Positions 9,252 to 16,816 of a DNA stretch of 41,201 nucleotides are shown here, piece by piece. The number at the start of each line of letters is the position of its first letter. The stretch's first letter is position 1. The position numbers and the translations under genes are program-made. The notes under the pieces were generated by a model. It saw nothing but the letters and a program-made list of their open reading frames with translations. It had not been told where the DNA came from and did no database searches. The stretch is from Lactobacillus sp. ESL0701 (lineage in GTDB: Bacteria; Bacillota; Bacilli; Lactobacillales; Lactobacillaceae): positions 1 to 41,201 of the forward strand of contig NZ_JAQTIC010000009.1 of NCBI RefSeq assembly GCF_029433445.1, given 5' to 3'.

Positions 9252-9335
9252 GTTACAAAAGTAGCTGATGAGCTATTTTTGTGCGCCCCTGCCAAGGAAC
9301 CTTATTGTAACATAATACCGGGATTAATTACTGAA

Positions 9336-9557
9336 TTAACGCTTAGTGTACTCGCCATTTAAGACATCGTCGTGTTGTCCTTTTTCTGGAATTGCAAAGG
9401 CGGCAATAATGTAAAGGATAAGTCCCCAACCAGTGAAGCAAATCAAAGCACCGCCAATAATTCTTGTCCATGCTTTGTCCCAACCGAAATATTCAGCAAT
9501 GCCACCTAAGACACCAGTTAAAATTTTATCGCGTGACTTTGTTAAATGCTTTTTCAT
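9336..9557 (-). CDS. PspC-domain small membrane protein
   Basis: A 73-residue protein consisting almost entirely of a PspC domain: an N-terminal KSRDKILTGVLGGIAEYFGWD segment, then one long hydrophobic helix (GGALICFTGWGLILYIIAAFAIP) and a charged tail. PspC-domain proteins take part in envelope stress responses; in Bacillota the stand-alone short forms have no settled function. A clear AAAGGAG lies before the ATG. The downstream 75 bases contain a possible folded element before the shared terminator. Confidence 0.88.
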   Translation of the reverse strand: MKKHLTKSRDKILTGVLGGIAEYFGWDKAWTRIIGGALICFTGWGLILYIIAAFAIPEKGQHDDVLNGEYTKR

Positions 9558-9589
9558 TATTTTGCTCCTTTGCTACAATTTTGTTTAAT

Positions 9590-9618
9590 AAAAAAAGCTA
9601 ATCATTACAGATTAGCTT
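9590..9618 (-). terminator. Terminator of tRNA-Leu
   Basis: On the minus strand AAGCTAATC / GATTAGCTT with a 6-base loop runs into seven Ts, just 3' of the tRNA. Confidence 0.88.
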
Positions 9619-9626
9619 CTACTTGA

Positions 9627-9710
9627 TGCCCCGAAAAAGATTCGAACTTTCACTTAGTTACCTAAACAGCGACCTGAACGCTGCGCGTCTGCCAATTCCG
9701 CCATCGGGGC
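9627..9710 (-). tRNA. tRNA-Leu(CAG)
   Basis: An 84-base class II tRNA on the minus strand. Acceptor GCCCCGA pairs with TCGGGGC, the anticodon stem CAGCG/CGCTG closes the loop TTCAGGT (anticodon CAG), and there is a long variable arm and the T-loop TTCGAAT. The discriminator is A. It reads CUG, the codon proposed as specifier of the leuS T-box upstream. No CCA is encoded. Confidence 0.95.
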
Positions 9711-9810
9711 TTAAATATTTTTAACACAGTAATAATAATACCAAAAATTTGGTAAAATGTAAGCATAAAACGAAAAATATCTGAAAATTTTTTCTAACTA
9801 AGGAGGATTT

Positions 9811-11100
9811 ATGACTTTTAAGCATAAATTTAACAAAATTATGGTTGCTCTGATAGCGGCGATGCTACTTATTTTGCCGGTAACACCGGTTTCTGCGGCA
9901 ACACAAGTACCAAGTGATTATCATACTAATCAGCTGAAGTTAAATGTTAAGTCGGCGATTGCAATTGATAGTAAGACTGGTCAGTTATTATACGGTAAAA
10001 ATATTAATCAGCCGTTGCCAATTGCTTCGATGACCAAACTAATCACGGTTTATTTAACCTTGACAGCAATCAAAGAGGGAAAATTAACTTGGCAAACTAA
10101 GGTAAAGCCAACCGATGCGATTATTCGGGTTGCAAACAATAAGGACTTTTCTAATGTTCCACTGCATGTTGGTCACGAATATAGCATTAAGCAGCTCTAT
10201 CAGGCGACTTTGATTGAGTCAGCTAATGGTGCCGCAATGCTCTTAGCGCAAGCTGTCAGCGGTGCTCAAGAACCGTTTGTCAAGCAGATGCGTCAGCAGT
10301 TAAGCAAATGGGGCATTACTGATGCCCAAATCTATACGACTTGTGGACTACCAAATAAAAATGTGGGTGCAGATGCTTATCCTGGTGCTTCTGATAATTC
10401 AGAAAATGAGCTCTCAGCTAAAGATATGGCAATTGTGGGGCAACATTTGATAGCTGATTTTCCGCAAGTAATTAAGACGACTAAGATTGCTCACTTAGCT
10501 TTTGTTGATCAGAATACTAAGACGCCGATGGCTAACTTTAACTGGATGCTTAAAGGATTATCGCAGTACAATCCTCAATTAAAGGTCGATGGTTTAAAGA
10601 CCGGTACAACCGATGCGGCTGGTGCGTGCTTTATTGCAACAGCCAAGCATAACGGAGCACGGATTATTACGGTGGTAATGGGGGCGGAGCACCGCGATGG
10701 CACCGATCCGTCACGGTTCATCCAAACCAAGAACCTATTAAGTTATCTTTATCGTAATTATCGACCAATTATTTTTAATAAAAATGAAGTAATCACGGGT
10801 CTTACCAATATGAAGGTTCACAATGGTAAGGCGCGGCAGATTAATATTGGAATGAAAGAAAATAGTGAAATCTGGGCACCAATGACAGGTTCTAAATTGC
10901 ACGTTGAACTAGCCGATAAACAAGTCGAAGCACCTGTAACCGCCGGACAAACAGTAACAAATTACAAGTTTAAGGCGGGCACAGAGCAATTAATCTCACT
11001 GACTAATCCTGCTGGCATGCACCTGCCAGCTAAGTCATTTCAAGAAACAACACGGGTTAACTTTCTAGTTCGCTTCTGGCGCTGGCTCTTTGGAGGTTAA
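9811..11100 (+). CDS. dacA: D-alanyl-D-alanine carboxypeptidase (PBP5-type, peptidase S11)
   Basis: A low-molecular-weight penicillin-binding protein that trims the terminal D-Ala from peptidoglycan stem peptides outside the membrane. It has a signal peptide (about residues 1-29, ending VSAA), the active-site tetrad S73-M-T-K76, S137-A-N139 and K263-T-G265, and a C-terminal PBP5 beta domain. The end, FLVRFWRWLFGG, is an amphipathic helix that would anchor it to the membrane as in PBP5. The length (429) is typical. An AAGGAGG site precedes the ATG. Its last codons contain the ribosome site for nnrD, so the two genes are probably coupled. Confidence 0.94.
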   Translation: MTFKHKFNKIMVALIAAMLLILPVTPVSAATQVPSDYHTNQLKLNVKSAIAIDSKTGQLLYGKNINQPLPIASMTKLITVYLTLTAIKEGKLTWQTKVKPTDAIIRVANNKDFSNVPLHVGHEYSIKQLYQATLIESANGAAMLLAQAVSGAQEPFVKQMRQQLSKWGITDAQIYTTCGLPNKNVGADAYPGASDNSENELSAKDMAIVGQHLIADFPQVIKTTKIAHLAFVDQNTKTPMANFNWMLKGLSQYNPQLKVDGLKTGTTDAAGACFIATAKHNGARIITVVMGAEHRDGTDPSRFIQTKNLLSYLYRNYRPIIFNKNEVITGLTNMKVHNGKARQINIGMKENSEIWAPMTGSKLHVELADKQVEAPVTAGQTVTNYKFKAGTEQLISLTNPAGMHLPAKSFQETTRVNFLVRFWRWLFGG

Positions 11101-11102
11101 AG

Positions 11103-11945
11103 ATGGTTGCAATTCCTGCAGATATTTTAACTAAAGTAATTAAAAAAAGACCAAGTGATACCCATAAGGGTAATTACGGTCGCGTGTTATTAATTGGCGG
11201 TTGTGAAAATTATGGTGGGGCAATAATTATGGCAACTGAGGGCACTTTAAATAGTGGTGCTGGTCTAGTGGCAGTGGCAACGCACTCGCTTAATTTATCA
11301 GCTCTGCACGCGCGTGATCCAGAAGCAATGTATATTGATTGGCATGACCATGATTTACCAGCGTTGATTAAAAAGATGGATGTGGTTGTCTGTGGTCCCG
11401 GGTTAGGACTAAGTAATTTTGCGCGAGAGTTAATGCAAATGTTGTGTAATACTTTAACCAATGAACAAACACTAGTTTTAGATGCCAGCGGTCTTGATTT
11501 AATTGCTGAAAAGCGAAGTTTAATTCCCCAGCATGTTGGCAAAATTATTTTGACACCGCACCAAATGGAATGGCAGCGATTGAGCCAGATTAAGATTGCC
11601 TTTCAGACTGATAGTGCTAATTTAACAGCGCTAAATGAGTTATTCCCGAAGAAAAATGCAATTTTAGTTTTAAAATCTAATCACACACATGTTTATTGTG
11701 GGGATGGATCGATCTTTGTTAATCCATTAGGCAATCCGGGGATGGCAACTGGGGGCATGGGCGATACGCTTGCCGGAATTATTGGCGGCTTTTGTGCTCA
11801 ATTTGGTAATAATCTTGATTCGATTATGGCTGCTGTTTACATTCACTCTTTGGCTGGTGATCAGATTGCTCGAACAGATTATGTAGTCCGTCCGACTAAG
11901 GTTAGCAACGTGTTACCACAGCTAATGAAAAAATATGCAGATTAA
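11103..11945 (+). CDS. nnrD: ADP/ATP-dependent NAD(P)H-hydrate dehydratase
   Basis: Repairs hydrated NADH and NADPH by dehydration at the expense of ADP or ATP. The 280-residue protein is the stand-alone C-terminal YjeF (ribokinase-like) domain without the epimerase half. Visible signatures are the N-terminal GNYGRVLLIGG, the substrate loop GGAIIMATEGTLNSGAG, and the nucleotide/catalytic motif NPGMATGGMGDTLAG with the catalytic Asp. It starts 2 bases after dacA, with the GGAGG ribosome site inside the dacA end. The pairing with dacA is more likely genomic convenience than a shared pathway. Confidence 0.92.
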   Translation: MVAIPADILTKVIKKRPSDTHKGNYGRVLLIGGCENYGGAIIMATEGTLNSGAGLVAVATHSLNLSALHARDPEAMYIDWHDHDLPALIKKMDVVVCGPGLGLSNFARELMQMLCNTLTNEQTLVLDASGLDLIAEKRSLIPQHVGKIILTPHQMEWQRLSQIKIAFQTDSANLTALNELFPKKNAILVLKSNHTHVYCGDGSIFVNPLGNPGMATGGMGDTLAGIIGGFCAQFGNNLDSIMAAVYIHSLAGDQIARTDYVVRPTKVSNVLPQLMKKYAD

Positions 11946-12008
11946 AATAGTTATATAGAATTGGTTTTGTTGTAAAATAGGACTGCGTATTAGAAAGAAA
12001 GGATGAAA

Positions 12009-12653
12009 ATGAAAAAAAGTCTATTGAAGCCGCTTACTTTTTGCTTTATAATTTTAATTTGCGTCATTAGTTTAGCTCGAATTTCAATGCCGCAAACTCA
12101 TAAAGAAACAAGTAATGCCAAGCCAAAAGAAACTGTAGTTAAAAAGACAGCTGCTTCTTTTCGTCCTTATCAAGATCCTAGCGATTTGCGCCGGCCATAT
12201 AATTGGCGAAAGTCAAGTGAACTTAAGCCATATCCTAAGATTAAGCGATTGGAAAATGATATTACGATTCGTGTTTCGCTTAAGGGCAATCGGGTATATA
12301 TTTTGCGTAATAACAAGCGAGTCTATACTATGCTGGCCAGCGGCGGGATATTCAAAAAGGGCAAGTCGTTAACGCCAACAGGTACTTTTAAGATTCAAGA
12401 TAATCGCGGGGAATCATTTTACAATCCTAATTTAAATGAGGGTGCCAACAATTGGACCAGTTGGGACAAAAATGACGTTTATCTTTTCCATTCAGTGCCA
12501 ACTAAAGATAATGGCAAATATAATTTAAAAGAAGCTAAGAAGTTGGGGAAGCAGCAGGGGTCACATGGCTGTGTCCGTCTAAGTGTGCCTGATTCGCAAT
12601 GGATAATGAATAATATTAGATCAGGTACCAAAGTAATTGTGAAGAATAATTAA
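12009..12653 (+). CDS. L,D-transpeptidase (YkuD domain), membrane-anchored
   Basis: Cross-links or modifies peptidoglycan through a cysteine nucleophile. A hydrophobic N-terminal segment (about residues 4-24) is a signal anchor, followed by a Ser/Lys/Pro-rich linker. The YkuD domain (about 90-213) carries the conserved first histidine in VYLFHSVP and the catalytic SHGCVRLS with its Cys. I chose the second of two ATGs (12009) because AAAGGA lies 6 bases before it and only touches the first (12003). It may tailor wall cross-links or attach proteins; which of these is not visible. Confidence 0.9.
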   Translation: MKKSLLKPLTFCFIILICVISLARISMPQTHKETSNAKPKETVVKKTAASFRPYQDPSDLRRPYNWRKSSELKPYPKIKRLENDITIRVSLKGNRVYILRNNKRVYTMLASGGIFKKGKSLTPTGTFKIQDNRGESFYNPNLNEGANNWTSWDKNDVYLFHSVPTKDNGKYNLKEAKKLGKQQGSHGCVRLSVPDSQWIMNNIRSGTKVIVKNN

Positions 12654-12655
12654 AT

Positions 12656-12681
12656 AAAAAGAGTTGGCGAAGACTCTTTTT
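12656..12681 (+). terminator. Terminator after the L,D-transpeptidase gene
   Basis: AAAAAGAGT / ACTCTTTTT with an 8-base loop. The loop and right arm also hold the -35 region of the argS promoter. Confidence 0.8.
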
Positions 12682-12692
12682 CCTGTTATAAT
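12664..12692 (+). promoter_or_regulatory. Promoter of the argS T-box transcript
   Basis: TTGGCG (12664-12669), a 17-base spacer, and a perfect TATAAT (12687-12692). The -35 box lies inside the preceding terminator hairpin, so the two signals share DNA. Confidence 0.75.
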
Positions 12693-12698
12693 TTGTGC

Positions 12699-12896
12699 TG
12701 AGAACGATTAGAAGTAGTAGGCAATTTTCCATTTAGCGAGTCTGCAGATGGTGTAAGGCAGGTTGGTAAAATTGCATGAAGGCGTGTCTAACCGATAATT
12801 CAGTAAATTTAATAAGCGGATACTTTGTATCAAATAGAGTGGTACCGCGGGTAAGAACTCGTCTCTTTCTGCATGAGCAGAAAGGGACTTTTTTTG
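12699..12896 (+). promoter_or_regulatory. T-box leader of argS
   Basis: It contains the T-box core GAGTGGTACCGCGG (near 12838-12850) followed by a terminator hairpin GTCTCTTTCTGC / GCAGAAAGGGAC (about 12861-12888, one G-U pair) and a T run. In Stem I, GCAATTTT (12721-12728) pairs with AAAATTGC, and the specifier loop 3' strand ATGAAGGCGTG suggests CGT (12783-12785), an arginine codon, although the frame of the specifier is my inference. Uncharged tRNA-Arg should promote readthrough into argS. Confidence 0.88.
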
Positions 12897-12911
12897 TAAA
12901 GTGAGGTAAAA

Positions 12912-14597
12912 ATGAATTTCAAAAATGAAGTAGTCGAGCTATTGGCACCAAAAGTTGACTTGCCAAAGGAAAAAATCACGGCATTAATTGAACGACCAAA
13001 AAATGAAAAGATGGGTGATTATGCCTTTCCAGCTTTTGCATTAGCTAAAGTAATGCATAAAAATCCTGCTGAAATTGCTAAAGAAATCGCAGCCCAATTG
13101 TCTAGTCCAGCTTTTTCTAATATTCAAGCAGTTGGTCCGTACGTCAACTTTGCAATTAATCATGAAAAATTAATTGCACAGACATTGACTGAAGTTTTAA
13201 CCCAAAAAGAACATTTTGGTGACCAAGAATTAGGTAAGGGTAATGTTCCAATTGATATGTCTAGTCCTAACATTGCCAAGCCAATGTCAATGGGTCACTT
13301 GCGGTCAACCGTAATTGGTAATTCAATTGCCAAAACCTTGCAAAAGGTTGGCTACACACCAGTAAAAATTAATTTCTTGGGTGATTACGGTACGCAATTT
13401 GGTAAATTAATTGCGGCTTATAAGCATTGGGGCAATGAAGAAGACGTTAAAAAAGACCCAATTATGAACTTGTTTAAGTACTACGTTAAGTTTCACGCTG
13501 AAGCTGAAAAGCATCCAGAACTTGATGATGAAGGTCGTGCTTGGTTTAAGAAGCTAGAAGATGGCGATCCAGAAGCCGTTGAGTTATGGCAATGGTTCCG
13601 TGAAGTTTCATTGGTTGACTTTAAGCGTATTTATAAAGATTTGGGCGTTGAATTTGACTCTTACAAGGGTGAAGCCTTCTTCAATGATAAGATGCAGCCA
13701 GTTATTGATGAGTTGAAGCAAAAAGGTTTACTGCATGAGTCACAAGGTGCGCAGGTTGTTGATATGGGCGAGGATGAGAATCCAGCTTTAATTGTTAAAT
13801 CAGATGGTACTAGTGTATATTTGACACGTGATATTGCTGCAGCACTCTATCGGATGAAGACCTATAATTTTGTGAAGATGCTATATGTGGTTGGAAATGA
13901 GCAGTCACAGCACTTTGTGGAACTTAAGACAGTTCTAAAGAAGATGGGTTATGACTGGGCTGATGAAATTCACCATGTTCCGTTTGGCTTAATCACGCAG
14001 GGCGGTAAAAAGTTGTCAACGCGTAAGGGTAACGTTGTCTTCCTTGACAAGGTATTAAAGGATGCAGTCGCACTTGCTCAAAAGCAAATTGAACAAAAGA
14101 ATCCTGACTTAGCTGAACAAAAGCAAGTTGCTCATGATGTTGGTGTTGGTGCTGTTATTTTCCATGATTTAAAGAATGATCGGACAGATAACTTTGACTT
14201 TGACTTAGAAGAAGTTGTTCGCTTTGAAGGTGATACAGGTCCTTATGTCCAATACACAAATGCTCGGGCACAAAGTGTATTGCGCAAAGCAGCAAAGATG
14301 GATCAAAAACCTGACTTGGGTAATTTGAATTTAAACGATGACTGGTCCTTTAGTGTGGCTAAAGCCTTAGCTGATTTCCCTCGAATTATTGCCCGCAGCA
14401 GTGACAAATTTGAGCCGTCAATTATTGCTAAGTATGCACTAGATTTGGCTAAAAAATTCAACAAGTATTATGCCAATGTCAAGATTTTGACCAATGATGA
14501 GCAAATCGCTTCCCGCTTAGCGCTAGTAGAGGCAACATCAATTGTTTTGACTGAATCTCTTCGTCTGTTGGGAGTTAACGCACCAAAGGAAATGTAG
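12912..14597 (+). CDS. argS: Arginyl-tRNA synthetase
   Basis: Class I synthetase charging tRNA-Arg. The 561 residues begin with the N-terminal Add-1 domain that recognises the tRNA D-loop. The HIGH-like motif is in SSPNIAKPMSMGHLRST (about 117-133), and the KMSK region is the degenerate GGKKLSTRKGN typical of ArgRS. The C-terminal DALR anticodon-binding domain ends with the family's usual EMxx-type tail, here APKEM. Controlled by the T-box upstream; the start follows GTGAGGT. No clear terminator separates it from the fba promoter region. Confidence 0.97.
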   Translation: MNFKNEVVELLAPKVDLPKEKITALIERPKNEKMGDYAFPAFALAKVMHKNPAEIAKEIAAQLSSPAFSNIQAVGPYVNFAINHEKLIAQTLTEVLTQKEHFGDQELGKGNVPIDMSSPNIAKPMSMGHLRSTVIGNSIAKTLQKVGYTPVKINFLGDYGTQFGKLIAAYKHWGNEEDVKKDPIMNLFKYYVKFHAEAEKHPELDDEGRAWFKKLEDGDPEAVELWQWFREVSLVDFKRIYKDLGVEFDSYKGEAFFNDKMQPVIDELKQKGLLHESQGAQVVDMGEDENPALIVKSDGTSVYLTRDIAAALYRMKTYNFVKMLYVVGNEQSQHFVELKTVLKKMGYDWADEIHHVPFGLITQGGKKLSTRKGNVVFLDKVLKDAVALAQKQIEQKNPDLAEQKQVAHDVGVGAVIFHDLKNDRTDNFDFDLEEVVRFEGDTGPYVQYTNARAQSVLRKAAKMDQKPDLGNLNLNDDWSFSVAKALADFPRIIARSSDKFEPSIIAKYALDLAKKFNKYYANVKILTNDEQIASRLALVEATSIVLTESLRLLGVNAPKEM

Positions 14598-14616
14598 TTG
14601 AAAAATATTTTTCTAA

Positions 14617-14630
14617 AACAAGCGCTTACA
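14617..14630 (-). promoter_or_regulatory. cre-like site (CcpA operator) upstream of fba
   Basis: On the minus strand the bases read TGTAAGCGCTTGTT, matching the cre consensus TGNAANCGNTNNCA except for the last two positions. It lies just upstream of the fba -35 box, a position from which CcpA activates glycolytic genes in other lactic acid bacteria. CcpA control here is inference. Confidence 0.5.
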
Positions 14631-14642
14631 TAAAATAAAAGA

Positions 14643-14672
14643 TTGTTCAATGATTAATTATTACGGTACAAT
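14643..14672 (+). promoter_or_regulatory. Promoter of fba
   Basis: TTGTTC (14643-14648), 18 bases, TACAAT (14667-14672), about 33 bases before the ATG and followed by a strong AGGAGGT ribosome site. Confidence 0.6.
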
Positions 14673-14704
14673 AGCAGTGTAAGTTTATATAGGAGGTATT
14701 TTTA

Positions 14705-15619
14705 ATGGCTTATTTAGATAATGGTAATCAAATCTTTAAAGACGCTCGTAAAAACCATTATGCAGTAGGTGCATACAACACTAACAACTTGGAATGGACT
14801 CGTGCAATTTTGCGTGCTGCTGAAGAAACTAGAACCCCAGTTTTAATTCAAGTTTCAACTGGTGCTGCTAAGTACATGGGCGGCTACAAGATTGTTAAGG
14901 ACATTGTCGAAGACACAATGGATGCAATGAACATTTCTGTTCCAGTTGTTTTGAACTTGGACCACGGTGACTTTGAATCAGCTAAGGAATGTATTGCACT
15001 TGGCTACTCTTCAGTAATGTTTGATGGTCATGCACTTCCAACTGATGAGAACTTGGCTAAAACTAAGGAAATCGTTAAGTTAGCTCATGAACGTGGCATT
15101 TCTGTTGAAGCAGAAATCGGTAAAATTGGTGAAAACCAAGGTGCCGATGGTGGTGAATTAGCATCTGTTGAAGATGCTAAGGCATTCGTTGCTGCTGGTG
15201 TTGACAAACTTGCTTGTGGTATTGGTAATATCCACGGCGTTTATCCAGAAGGCTGGAAAGGCTTGAACTTTGACCGTTTGAAGGAAATTGCTGATGCTGT
15301 TCCTGTACCACTTGTTTTGCACGGTGGTTCAGGTATTCCTGAAGACCAAGTTAAGAAGGCTATTTCTCTTGGTATTTCTAAGGTTAACATTAATACTGAA
15401 TTCCAATTGGCCTTCCAAGGTGCTACTCGTAAGTACTTTGAAGAACACAAGGATGAAGACAAAGCTAACAAGGGTTATGATCCTCGTAAGTTATTATTGC
15501 CAGGTACTGAAGCCATTACTGATGCCATGAAAGAAATGATTGGTTGGCTTGGAACTCCTTCAATCGACGAAGAACTTAAGAATGCTGCTTTTGACAGAAG
15601 CTCATTGAACGAAGAATAA
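14705..15619 (+). CDS. fba: Class II fructose-1,6-bisphosphate aldolase
   Basis: The glycolytic zinc-dependent aldolase splitting fructose-1,6-bisphosphate into dihydroxyacetone phosphate and glyceraldehyde 3-phosphate. Class II signatures are the metal-binding LNLDHGDFESAKECIALGYSS region (about residues 80-100), VEAEIG with a metal-ligand Glu, GIGNIHG with a zinc-ligand His, and LHGGSGIP. The 304-residue length is normal. Codon use is strongly biased to favoured codons, as expected for a highly expressed glycolytic gene. It has its own promoter, a cre-like site and a strong ribosome site. The last codons and the terminator are repeated almost exactly 997 bases downstream. Confidence 0.97.
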   Translation: MAYLDNGNQIFKDARKNHYAVGAYNTNNLEWTRAILRAAEETRTPVLIQVSTGAAKYMGGYKIVKDIVEDTMDAMNISVPVVLNLDHGDFESAKECIALGYSSVMFDGHALPTDENLAKTKEIVKLAHERGISVEAEIGKIGENQGADGGELASVEDAKAFVAAGVDKLACGIGNIHGVYPEGWKGLNFDRLKEIADAVPVPLVLHGGSGIPEDQVKKAISLGISKVNINTEFQLAFQGATRKYFEEHKDEDKANKGYDPRKLLLPGTEAITDAMKEMIGWLGTPSIDEELKNAAFDRSSLNEE

Positions 15620-15677
15620 TTTAGCTTAATAATTAATAAAAGTCCTATTTGACTAATGAAGTCAGGTAGGGCTTTTT
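15590..15677 (+). repeat. 88-bp direct repeat, copy 1 (fba 3' end plus terminator)
   Basis: This copy covers the last codons of fba (ending RSSLNEE), its stop, and the terminator. It matches 16587-16674 at 85 of 88 positions with no gap. The three differences all fall in the terminator half. The two copies flank the MerR gene. Confidence 0.95.
15638..15677 (+). terminator. Terminator of fba
   Basis: AAGTCCTATTTGACT pairs with AGTCAGGTAGGGCTT (several G-U pairs) and is followed by Ts. Confidence 0.8.
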
Positions 15678-15760
15678 AGCACTTGAGAAATGGTCATTAA
15701 ACCTTTTTGGAAAATAAATCAGGCTTCTAATAATGATTATTTGAATTCTTTTATGTTCTT

Positions 15761-15792
15761 GTTGACTCTAACCTTGCGTCAACCTTTATAGT
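15761..15792 (+). promoter_or_regulatory. MerR-type promoter/operator of the TipAS regulator
   Basis: A -35 TTGACT (15762-15767) and -10 TATAGT (15787-15792) are separated by 19 bases, the over-long spacing typical of MerR-activated promoters. Between them lies the dyad GTTGAC / GTCAAC (15761-15766 and 15778-15783). This strongly suggests self-regulation of the gene downstream. Confidence 0.7.
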
Positions 15793-15813
15793 TATGAATA
15801 GGAGGTATAAATA

Positions 15814-16569
15814 TTGATTACTAGCAAAAAAATTCAAGAACTAACGGGTTTGTCTGCACGAACTTTACGTTATTATGAGCAACTTGGTTTGATTAAGCCT
15901 AAACGTGATTATACGTCAAATTATCGTCTATATAAGGAAAAAGATGTAACGATTTTGCAACAAATCCTGGTCTTCAAAAAAATGGGTTTTAAATTGAGCG
16001 TCATTAAAGATATTTTACAAAATCCAAAGTTTGATCTTGATAAAGCCTTAGAAATGCAATTGAAGTTGCTGAATAAACAGAAGCAAGAATTAGAACAAGT
16101 AATCAATAATGTTAGACGTACTATTCAGGCAAGAAAAGGAGAAATCACAATGTCAGATACAGAAAAGTTTGCTGGATTAAAGGCAACATTATTACAGAAA
16201 AATGAAGCAAACTATGGCAGTGAACTTAAGCAAAAATATGGTGAAGATATCTATGAAGCAGCTCAAGAAAAATTTGCTAAAATATCTGAAAATTCATATC
16301 GTGAGTTAGTTAATAATGAAACAAAGTTAATTCAAAATTTGCATACTGTGTTGCTTAATCCTGAAAAAGAGGATAAATTAAAGGCAAGTATTTTTGCGGA
16401 ACACCAAGCATGGCTTAAACAATTATTGCCGCAGTATACGACTAAAATTCACTCTGGGATTATCCAACTTTACCAATGTGACAGTCGTTTTAGTGCTTAT
16501 TATGATAAGCAAGCTGGCTTGGGTGCAACTGACATATTAGTAAAAATTTGCCAATCATTTTTAGCATAA
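15814..16569 (+). CDS. MerR-family regulator with TipAS ligand-binding domain
   Basis: The 251-residue protein starts with a MerR winged-helix domain (about 1-70, with SARTLRYYEQLGLIKPKR), then a dimerisation coiled coil (about 75-108) and a C-terminal region (about 115-250) resembling the TipAS antibiotic-recognition domain. Such proteins respond to thiopeptides or other drugs, or to stress, and typically activate efflux genes. Start is TTG, fixed by a perfect AGGAGGT 7 bases before it. An internal ATG near residue 114 could yield a free TipAS fragment, as in Streptomyces TipA, but no ribosome site was confirmed beyond AAAAGGAGAAATCACA just upstream, which is in fact well placed. It sits between two copies of the fba 3' end, so it may have been acquired. 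The target may have been the transporter whose tail remains at 16708-16815. Confidence 0.85.
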   Translation: MITSKKIQELTGLSARTLRYYEQLGLIKPKRDYTSNYRLYKEKDVTILQQILVFKKMGFKLSVIKDILQNPKFDLDKALEMQLKLLNKQKQELEQVINNVRRTIQARKGEITMSDTEKFAGLKATLLQKNEANYGSELKQKYGEDIYEAAQEKFAKISENSYRELVNNETKLIQNLHTVLLNPEKEDKLKASIFAEHQAWLKQLLPQYTTKIHSGIIQLYQCDSRFSAYYDKQAGLGATDILVKICQSFLA

Positions 16570-16586
16570 AAAATGCTTCGTCTAAA

Positions 16587-16674
16587 TTTGACAGAAGCTC
16601 ATTGAACGAAGAATAATTTAGCTTAATAATTAATAAAAGTCTTACTTGACTAATAAAGTCAGGTAGGGCTTTTT
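16587..16674 (+). repeat. 88-bp direct repeat, copy 2 (displaced fba 3' end plus terminator)
   Basis: It repeats the last eight codons and stop of fba and the terminator, but is not attached to an aldolase gene. It begins 18 bases after the MerR stop. With copy 1 it brackets 909 bases. It now probably serves as the terminator of the MerR transcript. Confidence 0.95.
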
Positions 16675-16676
16675 TT
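16635..16676 (+). terminator. Terminator after the MerR gene (duplicate of the fba terminator)
   Basis: AAGTCTTACTTGACT pairs with AGTCAGGTAGGGCTT and is followed by seven Ts, a longer T run than in the fba copy. Confidence 0.8.
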
Positions 16677-16707
16677 GATATAACATATATTAAGCTGCTT
16701 TTTGAAA

Positions 16708-16815
16708 ATGATTATCGCTGCTAGCAGTAATTTAACTATTATGTATTGGGTTTCGGCTGCATATTTTGCTTTAATTTTATTAGCTATCCCATTATTGAAA
16801 AAAGGTAAAAATTAA
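16708..16815 (+). pseudogene. Probable C-terminal remnant of a membrane transporter gene
   Basis: A 35-residue frame reads as one hydrophobic helix (TIMYWVSAAYFALILLAIP) followed by LLKKGKN, the usual look of the last helix and basic tail of an MFS transporter. No upstream coding sequence continues it: a stop lies two codons before the ATG and the repeat copy 2 follows further upstream. It abuts the phosphatase gene, whose ribosome site AAAAGGT lies inside it. A genuine small membrane protein is the alternative. Confidence 0.45.
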
Positions 16816-16816
16816 G

